Notes: generated by a model from the sequence alone, not told the origin. Positions 22,366-34,134 are shown, counted from the stretch's first letter. The stretch is DNA of 39,704 bases from Haplosporangium gracile (GCA_015499985.1 JAAAUF010000323.1:1-39704); one strand, 5' to 3'. Translations and numbers: made by a program.

Positions 22366-24044
22366 CTAGTCAAAAGCAAGGGCGCCATATTGACGAGCAT
22401 TGCGACCCTGGTCTTGCGTGGAAGTCTCCAGCAGCTCGTTCTCCTTTTGCGCAAAGTTCAGTCCCGTCCCGCGACACTCTCGAATCATCTGCTCAATTGC
22501 CAAGCGCTTCTCCTTCCGCTGGCGAGACAGATCATCGCCTGGGATAACAGTCTCACTTGCAACTTCCGCTTGGTGGTGCAAGTTATGGCGACGGAAGGCT
22601 TGGCTCAGTTCATCTGCGGCGCTGTCCTCTGCCCGTCCTCCGTACCGCTGATAGTGGAGTTCTTGATGGCGGTGCTCAATGGACTGTGGTGATTGACGTC
22701 TTTTCCGGCCAGCCCACCCATTACCGCTGCGAGAATTGCTTAACCCATACTGTTGCTGCTGACTGCTGCGAAGATGCTCGAGTGCGGCAGGGCCCTTAGA
22801 TCCTGAATTGGACCGCTTGAGATTCCAGCCCTTGGCTTCCTCTGCGGCGGCAGCACGGATGGACTCTGTGAAAGTTGTTGAAACATTCCGAACCATGCCA
22901 TACCGGGACATGGAGCTCCAAGACATGGCGGACCTGGGCCCTCCAGGGGAATCGACGGATTCTGTGACAATCCGGAGGTGAGGTGCATTCTGGTGGAGTC
23001 GACGCTGAGAGTTCTGTCCAAAGTGGAAAGAACGATTGTCGTCAAAATCTAAATCAGTGCTCGAGATATTACCACCACATATCGTGGCAGTAGAGCCGGG
23101 CCAATGGTGAAGAGGAACGCCTGAGGATGGCGCAGATAAAGGCGCAATGTTATTGGAGAATGGCATGTTGTAGGTCGAAGCGGAGGCAGAGTTCAAACCG
23201 TTCTCAAACTCCCACTCATCTGGACCCAACACTTCACGCCGATATCCTCCCAGAAGCACGTAAAACATCTTGGAACAGCGCTTAATGTCGTTTACAAGGG
23301 CGACACCCCATCCGAAGGAGTAAGTCTGTTGAGGTGTGTGTTGAAGAATGGTGGCATGTTGGGATGCAAAGATGTGAGGACCAAGGATGGACGCGAGCAT
23401 GTCGGGCTTCACTCGATTGAAGCTGGAGCGATTGAGGATGGCGAGCGAAAGATTTAAGAGCTCGATCAGCAAGGCCCTGTTGACTGCTGGGAAGTTGGGA
23501 TGGTTCAATAGCGCATTGACGGTGTTGATTTTGTACTGAATACGACTGGTGGCTATAGGTGTTGAAGCTTCCGAAGGTGCACTGGAGAACGCGCCGTTGG
23601 CTACAGTCATCAATCCAAACAAAAAAAAAGGTGAATGTGTTAAAGATATAATACAGAATTGACTACTCCAAGTGCAAGCAAAATAAAAGTCCACTTGCCT
23701 GAGGTTAATGCTTCTTGAATCTCCATGGGTACGATTGCTTCACGCAGGTTCTTCAAGACGGCCAACATCACACCGGCAACAGTGTCGATCCGTGTGCACT
23801 TGAGGGAGAAGAGATCTCTTCGCTCAGGATCTGCCATCAGAGTGACCATGGCACCCACAACCGAAGGCGAATATGGGTTCTTGAGAATGAAGGGATGATT
23901 AAGTCCCCGCTCCATGATCTCATCGACACAAGAGACAACGATCCGGTAGACAAACTCGATTGGAAGCGAGCATTGGTTGAACTCCTGCTTTAAGGACTGG
24001 AGTTCACGGTTGGCAGCCAGCCGTTTGTTGACGAGACGAAACAT
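22366..24044 (-). CDS. RhoGAP-like domain protein, arginine finger apparently replaced
   Basis: Two exons, 24044-23699 and 23600-22366, give 526 residues. Residues 20-250 follow the RhoGAP pattern. VYRIVVSCVDEIMERGL matches helix A. DTVAGVMLAVLKNLREAIVP matches the DxHxVAslLKlfLReLPePL block. RALLIELLNLSLAILNRSSF followed by NRVKPDMLASILGPHIF matches the conserved N-x-M...LA-x2-x-GP block. At the arginine-finger loop (canonical GIFRVSG) this protein has PFILKNP, with Lys55 where Arg should be, so GAP activity is doubtful. The C-terminal half is Ser/Gln/Arg-rich and disordered, ending with a basic coiled segment (DDLSRQRKEKRLAIEQMIREC). An upstream in-frame ATG at 24197 would add 51 residues that resemble leader sequence. 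The junction needs a GC-AG intron. Confidence 0.72.
23601..23698 (-). other. GC-AG intron in the RhoGAP-like gene
   Basis: The coding frames on either side join in phase only if the donor is AG|GCAAGT (23698) and the acceptor is TGTAG (23601), producing EALTSANGAFSS. The nearby GTGGAC alternative shifts the frame. AG|GCAAGT is the known optimal consensus of the rare GC-AG class. Confidence 0.7.
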
Positions 24045-24750
24045 CTGTGTTCGTTTCTGATGGGATGGATGGCGAAGTAAAAAACGTCGGCGCACTGTGA
24101 TGCAGGTATTGGTAGGATTGGTTAGGTGTGTTGGTAAGGTATAGAGATGAGAAGAAGGAAGGGAGAGGCAAAGGGTTGAAGGCAGTTCAGTCGCCAACGA
24201 TTATCACTGGAGAAAAGGTAAAGGACGTGGGGAGATGGTAGAGCCTGTCAAGGCGAGTGAGTGTGAGTGCAAAGAGTACAACTAAAAGTACACGGATTGT
24301 CGTTCTTTGAAAAAAAAAAATGCCAGGCGAAAATATGAGTGGCGAGAGAGAGGAAGTGAAAGAGTAGGAGTGCTAAGGAGGTAGACGGTTTGCAAAAAGA
24401 GCCGAGAAAAGGGTTTTGACGGGGATGATGAAATATATACCCTGGTCGTTTATTACTATGAACCGGACTATGAGCATCGCGAGCATTGGAATATCGTGGT
24501 CCAGATTGTAACCTCAAACGTCCGTCTCAGACATGAAAAAATAAATATGTCATCCGTGTCGGCTGAAGTGTGCGATTCTTTTGTAGAACCATAACCATCT
24601 TATACACAAAAGAGAAAGGAAGAGAAAGTCAGAGACAATGCGATCAAGCGACCGATAGGGTTTCTTGTTGATCTCCTGGAGACGTTTTGATTGCGTACAA
24701 CAAATGAGTACGTTTTTTCTTTGATTCCCATTTCTACCAACTCGTTGCTC

Positions 24751-24990
24751 ATGGGTGTCAGGCCGACAGACCACTTTAATCAGGTTTTTGAAAAGGAGAT
24801 TACGATAGAACGTATCAGATCGATGCTGCGTAACGACTGGAGAAGTATAGATGCGAAACGACGGCATTACCAGCTAGAGAATGAACGATCAATAAGGCCA
24901 GGAGCGAAGGTTGGTGGCATTAAAAAAAGTCAAGCCGGATATTTGATAGTGATCAATCGCCTGGAAACATTTTGTCTTATTGGATACTGA
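24751..24990 (+). CDS. Weak candidate small protein upstream of GSH2
   Basis: A 79-residue frame begins MGVRPTDHFNQVFEKEITIE and continues through a charged helix-like segment (RIRSMLRNDWRSIDAKRR). Composition is mixed rather than low-complexity, which is unusual for this intergenic DNA. I recognise no family, and it could be chance. Confidence 0.2.
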   Translation: MGVRPTDHFNQVFEKEITIERIRSMLRNDWRSIDAKRRHYQLENERSIRPGAKVGGIKKSQAGYLIVINRLETFCLIGY

Positions 24991-25245
24991 TCAATGGTGA
25001 ATGAAGAGAGATATTGTCGCTGCCGCTGACAAATAAACAACCGCGCAGCCCAGCTAGGCACGCCGTGCGGCGGACATGTGGCGTCCTACAAATCATTTCT
25101 CTTCGTCCAACGTACACACGTCACGTACGGGGAACAGAGAGAAGCGGACCCTTCGCGAGCTTGATCGCGCCCCTGGCTCGTTCGGGGTTGAATCAAATGG
25201 GTTTTAATCATCCTTTTTTTGCTTTCCATCTTCGTTACATTCGTC

Positions 25246-25253
25246 TTTAAATA
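25246..25253 (+). promoter_or_regulatory. TATA-like element of GSH2
   Basis: TTTAAATA lies about 105 bp upstream of the GSH2 start, just before a T run and the CT-rich leader. Position fits a fungal TATA-type core promoter; function is inferred. Confidence 0.3.
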
Positions 25254-25278
25254 TTTTTTTTTCTTTCCCTCTTTCTTC

Positions 25279-25322
25279 TCCTTACAACCCCTCTTCCCTC
25301 TCCTTACAACCCCTCTTCCCTC
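25279..25322 (+). repeat. Two perfect 22-bp tandem copies in the GSH2 leader
   Basis: A 22-bp unit (starting TCCTTACAACCCC) is repeated exactly at 25279-25300 and 25301-25322, ending 33 bp before the start codon. It lies in the probable 5' UTR, is pyrimidine-rich, and is a likely replication-slippage product. Confidence 0.9.
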
Positions 25323-25355
25323 TCTTACTTCATTTGAACTCGAACAATCACAGCA

Positions 25356-27799
25356 ATGGCCGACCTCGCATTAACCCTGAACGAGGAACAACTCACGATT
25401 CTCAAGCACGCCGCACTCGACTTTGCACTGTCCCACGGTCTGGTTGTTCGCCCACCGCCTTCTAACGACGACGCTACTACTCAGCAAGGAGGAGTCATCA
25501 ACGCCCCCGTCACGCTCTTCCCCACACCCTTCCCCATCAACGCCTTCAATAACGCCGTTGAGATCCAACCTCTTTACAACCAATTGGTGCACGATATTTC
25601 TCAGGACGATGCTTTCTTGAAGGAGATCATGGAGAGGTAATGCATATTTATAGTGCTAATTGGGTGGCATTATCGCCTTCCCTTCTATGTAAGGTTGTAG
25701 ATGGTTCAGTTGATCAAGAAAAAGAAGCTAATATGATTTGTTCTATTTCCGTACTTGATTTTATGTTAGTCTGTCAACTGTTGACGATTTTGTCAAGCGT
25801 CTTTACGATCTTTATTTGGAAGTCAAGAAGGAGGGCATTGTCCAAGTATGTTTGATCACGAAGGCCAACACCAACGATAATTCTCCAGCGATGGTTAGAA
25901 CGATACACTTTTCTAAACATTTTTGGGCACCTTATTGCGTTTTTGGCATCAGAATGCGTTTTTTTGTTCTGCTGTGGGTGGACTGCTTTTCCCTTAACGA
26001 TCGGAAGAAAAAAATGTTTCCCAGATTATGTCGCTGACAAATGCATACGCGTTTCTTGTCTCCTCTTATTTTTTCTAGCCTGCTTCATTGGGATTACATC
26101 GATCGGATTATATCATTCACTTGAGCCCAGGTCAGGATTTTTCTGAGGCAAAAATCAAGCAGGTCGAACTCAACACCATCTCTGTCTCCTTTGGCAGTCT
26201 CTCGTCTCTCACAGGAGACCTTCACAGGTACAGTCGAAAACTGAGGTTATGACAGGAGGGCAGCCAATTTGCTCGACAAGCGGCTTTACACTCGGTTTTC
26301 GTACACCAGAGCATTGACGCAGGACATGAATCCGCTTTGTTGTGTTCAAATAGATACTTGCATGCTACAACAGGATACTTCTCAGACAAGATCGACATCT
26401 CTGCATTACCCAACAGTGACTCGATCGAGTCCATTGCTTCCGGATTAGCCTCAGCACACAAACACTATGGGTCTAAGACGTAAGTGGACAGATTATTTGA
26501 ATGTACTACATGATGAGCTGCAAAAGGACGATACAAGAATAGTTAATACTTATTTCTTTGCTTCTTTAGTGCAAAGGTCATGATGGTGGTGCAACCTGGC
26601 GAGAGGAACGCTTTTGACCAGCGATGGATCGAATACAACCTTTTGAACAAGTAAGGATACAGGATCGACAATGTTGACAACAGATATCGAGTCAATAAGG
26701 AAAACCCCCGTACAGAAACTAATTCATTTCGTACACTATCGTTGACACATTTCAGGCATGGAGTGGTACTGATCAGGAAAACTCTTGCGGAGGTTGCAGA
26801 CCAGGGACGATTGGACCCCAAGACCAAGGCGCTCTTCATGTAAGCATGCTGGAGGATACCCGGAGCAAAATTTTCGTTCTCTGGATGGATATGCTCAAGA
26901 GACACAGATTTTAACGATGTTTGCGTTATGTTTCATTGTATTAGCGATGGCCAGGAGGTCTCTGTCGCATACTATCGATCCGCCTATGCCACAACTGACT
27001 ACCCAACAGAAAAGGTGTGTTGTACTTTTTTTGGTTCATCGTAACATCAAAAAGGTGTAACAAAGAACGAAGCTTTTGATCTGACGCCGCCAAAACCACT
27101 TCCCACACTAATAGGAATGGGACGGTAGACTTCTTGCAGAAAGGTCACTGGCAATCAAATGTCCCACAATCGCGTATCAGCTCGTTGGAACCAAGAAGGT
27201 TCAGCAGGTCCTCGCCGCCCCCGGTCAGCTGGAACGATTTGTCAAGGATCCAGTGATGGTTGCTCAGCTCCGCGCATCGTTCACTGGACTCTACCCCCTA
27301 GATCATTCATCTGAAGGGTTGGCTGCATATGAGGCTGCACTTATGAACAGTGACGAGCTTGTCATGAAGCCTCAGCGTGAAGGAGGAGGTAAACAACATG
27401 AAGAAAGGCTCTTGAAGCGTTCTTGTTTGCTTATCGTATGTAATTCGCAATCCTATTGACCATTTTGCATAAAATAACATTCATGTCATAGGGAACAACA
27501 TTTATGGAAAGGACATTCAGGAGGCACTGAAGACATTGACGGCAGAACAGAGGAACGCATACATCTTGATGGACATCATCCGGCCACCCATCACCAAGAA
27601 TGTTCTCTTACGGAAGGGTCAGCTCCAGAGGGCAGATGTTGTCTCGGAGTTGGGAGTCTATGGTATTTATCTGCACGATGGTCACAAAGTCATCCGGAAT
27701 GATAGCGGAGGCCATTTGCTCCGCACAAAGGGAGTCGAAAGCAATGAGGGCGGTGTTGCTGCAGGATTTGCAGTTATCGATTCCTTGTTACTTGTTTGA
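25356..27799 (+). CDS. GSH2: Glutathione synthetase
   Basis: ATP-grasp enzyme that joins gamma-glutamylcysteine and glycine, the second step of glutathione synthesis, in the cytosol as a homodimer. Nine exons fit in phase: 25356-25636, 25770-25845, 26079-26227, 26354-26479, 26570-26650, 26756-26839, 26945-27014, 27115-27388 and 27492-27799, giving 482 residues (family about 475-500). Diagnostic parts are HRSDYIIH, QVELNTISVSFGSL, GQEVSVAYYRSAY, ERSLAIKCPTIAYQLVGTKK, the glycine-rich ATP loop MKPQREGGGNNIYG (spliced across exons 8 and 9), and SELGVYG near the C-terminus. Last residues ESNEGGVAAGFAVIDSL match the family's terminal substrate-loop region. The small, regular exons and short introns (81 to 233 bp) make this one of the clearest gene models here. 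Confidence 0.96.
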
Positions 27800-30000
27800 G
27801 CTTCCCACTCTTTTTTCTCCACTCAACTTAATCGAGGTTACCACCCAGTCTTTCCTTCTTCCATTGAACCCTTTTCTGTTCCGCACCTTTTTTTACGTTT
27901 GTAAAAGAGAGTTTCTCAGCAAAATTTTAGACGAGAAAATAGACTAAAAAACACACGTATTCACACTCCAATTGAAAACAAACGAAGGTCAGTTTTAAGA
28001 TAGAAAACAAAAGGGAAACAGGATGGAGCAAAGGTGTTCTTTGCATAATTGAAGAGGACTGAGACAAAATCGATGGTGTGCTTGGTGTTTACTATCGATC
28101 GAGTTTCCTTCGTTAGATCCTGTCTGTCTACCCGCCATTCTGCCTGTATTGCTTTTCCTAATGTCTGTGCGACAATAGCAGCCCAAGAGAGAGAGAGAGC
28201 GAAAAACGAGTGACGATGAGGGAGCCAAACAGGCGAAGTTGACATACTTGAGTCTTGTACAAAAATGCTGCCTGAAAAATAAAATAAAAGACATCCTTTC
28301 AACCTCTTTTTTCCCACCTTCTTCGCCTCTTTGCCTCTTTTCTTCCTATCGCCTCCCTCTTTCATCATCTCTTCTCGCTGAAAAACGCACAAAGGGCTTC
28401 TCCGCGCACTCGTTTCTCTTCAGGTACACACGTCCGCGCGCGCACATGTTCGCTTAATGCGCGTATGCACAGAGAAATACCTTCTTTCATTTTCTTCAGA
28501 TTTATTTGCCCACGCATGCTGCTGCAGAATGAAAGTATTTTGCTTCCCTCTTCTCTTTCTCCAAGAATGTTTGTGTGCCGTCTTCCCTCTTCTTTTCTGA
28601 ACGGCTATTGGTTCTTTTGCCACCCTTTTTTCGCTCCTTCCTTCCTTCCTTCCTTCCATGCTGATTTCGTGCCGTTAGAAAGAATAATCTTCCCAGAGCA
28701 AAGTCCCGAAAAGGATATTGACGGCGCTTTTTTTCTCCAGGAATATTCACCAGAGTAAAAAGATGGGCGTAAAAGAGAGAAGGGCACACAAAACAATTCT
28801 GTACAGAAGCAAGGAGGGGACCCCTGATTTTCCAATTCGTTGGAGCTCCGACCCTTCTTTTACAAAAATGTGTATGTGTGGTGTGTCTGTCGAGTGTTAC
28901 TCCAGTCCAACTCTTTTCTTTGTGCCTGATTCTTCTTTTTGTGTTGTACGTTTAGAGAGGGAGAAGAAGGTGCTTGAACTGTATTTTGTCGGGTGGGATA
29001 GAAAACGGCATATGCATGTTAGCGAAAAAAGAAAAAACATAAAAGTCGATCTCCCTTCCCTCTCTCTCTTCTCTCTCTACTCTCTCGTCTCTCTCTTCCG
29101 GTCATATCTTATCCCTCCATCCCCCTCGTGTTTGTATATTTCGTTTTGAAAACACAAACAATGTCCTTTCATTGGGAGACTAAGCTTGCACAGGCAATAG
29201 TTGGTCATTCCAGCTTCATAGCCCGGTACCTTTTAATGCTTCGCTGGAAAGAAAGGAAGAAAAAAAAGGGTGCGACGGGTGTGAAGGGAGAGAAAAGTGA
29301 TGCGAGAGAGAAGGAGATAACAACAGAAAAAAATCAATCGCGAGACTTCACACGCGAGGCTAGCCATTGAAAAATGAACAAGGACATGAATGAGGAATCC
29401 GATGGGCGAATATTCGAGCCCGATATCGATCCTTTTTTTGTTGTTGTTATTCTCTCTGTGGCAATGCTGAGTGCTGAGGGATTTCTTGGTTTCTTGTCGC
29501 TTGGTCCCTCTCCTCTATTCCCTTGACCCCTGGCGAGAAATCCCTCCCTCTTTTTCAACAAGAACGATCGCCTTATTTGGCTACTGGTAACAGAGATATT
29601 CATGCAAAACGTAACGCGATAAAAGCAACCATAACTTTAAAGATCAGAGTAAAAACCAAAAAATGTAAGCTCCAATGACAGTTTTTTCTGTGGGGACTCC
29701 ATGCATAAAAACGGGGTGGTAGTGCACAAGCACACATGTGCTTTCTCTTGTAGTGTCTTTTCTCGGTCCATTCTCTTTTTCACCTCCTTTCTCATTACCT
29801 TTTCTCATGTGCAAGTGTGAAAGCGAGGAACTAGAGTAGATAGGCTGAATAGATGTTATCAAGGAAATAATAAGAATAGTCTCATAATGTCAATGACCAA
29901 CAACCCTTGCTTTCAATTTTTTTTTCATTTTTCGCTCATCTCTCCCACGCTGCACGCGATGCAGCCGCACGGCGGTTATGACGCCGACGATAAAAATTGA

Positions 30001-30042
30001 GGAAAAAAGGAAAAAAGGAAAATAGGAAAAAAGGAAAAAAGG
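30001..30042. repeat. 8-bp minisatellite, five GGAAAAAA units
   Basis: Five consecutive 8-bp units GGAAAAAA, the third being GGAAAATA, followed by GG. Confidence 0.9.
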
Positions 30043-30130
30043 ATTAATATCCGTCGCCTCGTCTCCTTGCCAAAACAAGGGCGCGTATAGTTGATGTCAC
30101 TCCTGTCATGGTAGTCATATTATAGTGCTG

Positions 30131-30154
30131 TCGCCCTTGTTCTCGCCCTTGTTC
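30131..30154. repeat. Two 12-bp tandem copies
   Basis: TCGCCCTTGTTC occurs twice in tandem, with a degenerate third copy immediately after. Confidence 0.85.
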
Positions 30155-30230
30155 TCGCCTTTTGTTCTTTATGGTTGTATCAACACCGCCTTCTCGTCAA
30201 TAGTTAGTTTTCTTGTGGGCCACTTCGTCA

Positions 30231-30276
30231 GAGAAAGGTAGGAGAGGGAATAAGAGAAAGGTAGGAGAGGGAACAA
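30231..30276. repeat. Two 23-bp tandem copies, one mismatch
   Basis: Purine-rich 23-bp unit beginning GAGAAAGGTAGGAGAGGGAA is repeated with one T/C difference; a partial third copy follows. Confidence 0.85.
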
Positions 30277-32802
30277 GAGAAAGTGAACGAGAAGCAAAAT
30301 GATCGCCCTAACGCCTTTCACGGCTCTTTCGCTTTTGACGTAAATGCACAGCGCTAGAAATAAACACAAGGGAAAGGAGAGAGAAGGAGAGAGAAGGACA
30401 AAAGGGTGCTTGCCTTTGAATTTCACCAAAACGCAGAAAAAGGAGGCAGGAGAGAGGGATTCGAACTCATTAGCACGATGCGATGCAGCCATGTCCGATG
30501 CACTATTACCCACTTGAGACAATCAGCAAGCAGATTGGCGTTCCTCTGCATGGGACAACACGCGTCTTTTCGGTTCAAACAAACAACAAAAGGGCAATTG
30601 AAAGGATTAAAAGGTGCATGTAGGACAAGTTGCGTCTTTGCGACTTTTTCAAAGCCGTGTGCTTTGTGTACTTGCTCTGCTTGTATGCTGTCTCTTTCTT
30701 AAACCAAGCAGGGGCAAGGAGGGGGTTTGAAGGAAAGGGCGGCACAACAAAAGACGCATCACTTACTCAATTTCCTTTGGGTAATGCAGGAGAGAGCAAA
30801 AAAATAGGAAACAACGAAGGAATGGACAAAAAAAGGAGGATGGATGAAGTGAAAGGGGCATAGTGTTGACGGATATGCTCATGCAGGCGATCAGTATGCA
30901 AGATTCCCCCCCCTTGTTTGAACGACCGACCCTGTTTTTGTATATACGTTTGTTGTGCAGATACTCGCATCAACTGATGGTGTTATAATTTTTTTTACTT
31001 CTTCCTTCTACACACAGCATGGTACATTGATCATAGTAAAGTCAAAGTCTTACTCAAGATTGCCGTTTTGTCTATTTCCCACTTCTTTTTACTTCAAGGT
31101 CAGTCAGAAAAGAAGAAACTAAGGACGTGTGTGTATGTTCAGCCAAGAAAAAAAAGAGAAATATCACAGAAAAACCTAAGAACGATCCCTCCCACCTGAG
31201 GCAAATCTCAACGGCTCTCAAAAAGGGCTAAACTCTTTTTTCTTCAACTTCAACGTATTCAATCTCGATTTCTACGATTGAAATGGCTTTTTTTTGCTGA
31301 GATTTGTACGTTGAAGAAAAGCTTCATGAATATCTTACACGGACTGTTATGCTATGGCCAACTTCACGCACGTAAAAAAATAGGGGGAGAGAGAGAGGAA
31401 GAGAAAGAGAGAGATGGAGAGTGGGAGGTAGAGAAATGACGGAAAACAATCAGGGGTGGATGGTAAAAAACCGGGAGCGGTTGAGACTTCCAACAATGCA
31501 ATAAACAGTTTCTTTTGTGCTATGCATTCGTTCATCTTTTTTTTTTATTTTTTTTATTTTTGCAAACAAACAAAAAACGCATGAATGGGGGCAGAAAAAG
31601 AGTTTGTAATTACCTCCCTTGCTACTGCACATCTTTCCGAAGAAAGGACTTGAGCTGCAGCCCTTGTTTGTTGCCGTTATGTTTTGTTGAATACAAGGAG
31701 AAAGAAGAAGGAAAAGGAGGAGGGGTTTAGAAAAACTGCAAGGCAGGTAAACAAACTTTTTCAACAAAGTTCAGGCGGCTTTATTGGGAAACGGAAGAAT
31801 TAGAGTACTCTAATGCAGAAATTTTGAAAAAAAAGAACATAGAAAAGCATATAGTCGATGGAGCTTGCAACTGGGTCGGCGCTAAAGTGGAAGAAAAAGA
31901 GGGACATAGGATAGAATGATGCCGGAGATGGCACCGAAAACTGGATTGCAGATAATTCTAGAGTAGTCTCCTTTTTCGTTTTGGGTGATTCGCGGTTAAT
32001 GTCAGGGGGGAAAGGGGCGCGAAGGTGAAGAGAAGGAGGGGAGAGAATGGAAGTAAGCAGAAACTGAAAACAAAGCAGGCGCGAGATATGAAGAAGCGCT
32101 TGTTCGGACTTGAGCTCTCTGTCCTGCATGGTCACCAACGCAGCAACTCGAGCGAAACAAAAAAAAAGGAAAAAGAGACAAGTTGCAGAAGAAGAGGAGA
32201 GACGAAGAGAAAAGAGAAGGAGCAAGATTGTATGCTGTTTTAGTTTTTCTGAATTTGAACGACTACTTAGGTTGTAGAAAAGAAGAGATAGAATTGAGCA
32301 TGCATGTTCATGGCATGAATGGTATGTGGTTTGTGGAGAGGAATGGCACATATAGAAAAGAGGGGTACCGGTAATACTGACCATCGACAATTCAGGACTA
32401 TGCAACAAAGCAGCAGACAGGATGGTCGATCACTTCTGAACTCGAAGAAACAGGGCGTAACGAAGAAAGAGGGATGGAACCAAAAAAAATGGCGAGAATC
32501 TAAAAGTGCTCAGAAAAAGATGGAGCAAAGCAATTATGTTCATCCTTTCCGTTTCTTTCTCTCTCTATTTTGACAGCCCTTGCTCGAAGATCCCTTGAGT
32601 ATGGATGAGCATGAGCATTGAGAATAAAAAAGAAAGATGAGGCTAAAAGTGTCAGTACCTTCTTCCTACTGCGGCCAGACAGGGAATTGACAGAACGACA
32701 ACAGGAAAGTTTTCTTGCAGAAGTATACATAAAGTCCCCACAACCACGCCCAGACTTAACACGCTCGGCACTTGACGTGCTTTACGATAAACAAAGACGA
32801 CA

Positions 32803-32859
32803 ATGACTACAGACTTCAGCATCGATACATTGCCCTCGACAAACAAAGAACAGGATTAA
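32803..32859 (+). other. Possible upstream ORF in the extended leader
   Basis: ATG opens an 18-codon frame, MTTDFSIDTLPSTNKEQD, followed by TAA. Composition is normal for protein, unlike the neighbouring low-complexity DNA. It would be a uORF only if transcription of the zinc-finger gene starts upstream, which is unproven. Confidence 0.25.
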
Positions 32860-32979
32860 CAGAATAACAGCAGCAACAATACCAACAAACAACAACACAA
32901 AGACATGATAACAACTACAACTACAATAACAACAATCAACAACAGCGAGCAAGGCAGCAAGGCAATGCAGGAAGGCAGT

Positions 32980-33480
32980 TATTTTTATTCCGTTAGTGTT
33001 TCTTCTCTATCTCTCTCTTTCGATTTCTCTTCTTTTCTCCTTTTCTTCCCTTTCTCTTCACTTCTCTCTTCCTCCTTCGTCTCTTTTCCTCTTTCTTCTT
33101 TCCTATTTCCTCCTTCCTCCTTCCTCCTTCCTTTCTTACTTTCTTTCCAGTTCTCTTTATCCCAGTTCATCATAATCGTCACCATCCTTCCTCTTTCTCT
33201 TTCCTTCCTCCTTCCGATTTATCAACCTTTTTTTGAACCTCATTCTCCACTACCTTCATCCTTTCACCACTTTTCCTCTTTCCTCTTTCCTCAACCCTTT
33301 CTCACCTTCCAACTCTTCTATTATCAATCACTCCGGCTTCATTTATTTCTTTGCTCTCACCTTATTCACTTCTTTTCCTCCCTTTTCCACGTCTTGTTCC
33401 CCCTTCCCCTTTCCCTTCCCTTTTCATTCATTACCCTTCCCATACCCGGCAAACTTTGGACTCCCCCCCCTCCCCCCCGC
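32980..33480 (+). other. Polypyrimidine tract about 500 bp long
   Basis: The plus strand is almost entirely C and T. It includes short CCTCCTT tandem units (around 33108-33131) and C8TC7 at 33463-33478. CT-rich segments just upstream of genes are common in filamentous fungal promoters, but this length is unusual. Long frames here are low-complexity Ser/Phe/Leu translations and are not genes. Confidence 0.7.
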
Positions 33481-34083
33481 ACTTCTTCGAACAGACCACC
33501 ACCACTCATCCTGAACCTTCAATCACTCTAATTTACTTGCAGAACACTCACCTGCCAACACCCGCCTTGATTATCGTCTTAAGATTACTCGCTTCACAAA
33601 CCATTAACCTTAACCCACCTCTTCGTCAATCGGCACCCTTTTCCCTACTTTGTTTTTGTCCCCGTCTCGCGCCATATTATTCCTTCCTTCTGGCCGGAAT
33701 ATCTCAACCATCGTCCCCAGTCCAAGGTCATCTTCCTCTTCCTCTTCTCTCTCCCTGACAGTTCGCGCGCAACGCCGCGCACTGAAGGGACTTCCACCCT
33801 TTAATTTTTTTTCTTAAGTTGTCCTCTCTGCAAAAAGTGAGCTTGACCTTTTAGTCTCTGACTTCACCTTCTACTCTCGCTCTGCCTTAAAACAGAGTCG
33901 TCATTTTCAACCGCTACACCTCTTCAGCCTCCAGCGAACCTTCGGACACGTCCTAACCATTGTCTTAGGCGCCCTTTCCATTTTCTTGCCACTTTCTTCT
34001 CTTCTTTCTATTTCTCTTTCTCCCTTGTTATCTCCACCCTGCTGCACTGTTGATTTCCTCCGTCGACAGCATTGTACGCTCAC

Positions 34084-34134
34084 ATGCCAGATACAGTCAG
34101 TCCCAAGCAGAAGCGGGACGAGACTTTGCTCTGA
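34084..34134 (+). other. Upstream ORF in the zinc-finger gene leader
   Basis: ATG opens a 16-residue frame, MPDTVSPKQKRDETLL, ending in TGA. The next ATG overlaps this stop (TGATGG) and opens a further 47-codon frame to 34277. It lies in mixed-composition DNA 5' of a good splice donor, so it is probably in the transcribed leader. Translational control of the downstream regulator is a reasonable inference. Confidence 0.4.

Larger units (their letters stand above)
24045..25355. other. Divergent promoter region between the RhoGAP-like gene and GSH2
   Basis: This 1.3-kb stretch separates two divergent genes. A GC-rich patch with palindromic motifs lies at 25058-25130 (GCACGCCGTGC and CGTACACACGTCACGTACGG). 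It is a plausible cluster of bZIP or bHLH sites upstream of GSH2, by inference only. A 79-codon open frame at 24751-24990 is noted separately. Confidence 0.5.

Noticed and set aside
24045..24197. Upstream in-frame ATG for the RhoGAP-like protein
   Set aside because: The 51 extra residues are leader-like (Ser/Thr/Leu/Pro) and precede a good MFRLVNKRL start; kept only as an alternative.
30440..30540. tRNA-like element on the minus strand (GAGTTCGAATCC resembles a T-loop)
   Set aside because: The T-stem does not pair, no matching 5' acceptor strand is found, and the CAT at the would-be anticodon lacks the preceding T33.
31800..32408. 202-codon minus-strand frame
   Set aside because: Low-complexity Ser/Leu/Phe translation of purine-rich plus-strand DNA, with no motif.
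32905..33531. 208-codon Ser/Phe/Leu frame
   Set aside because: Pure translation of the polypyrimidine tract; low complexity in all three frames.
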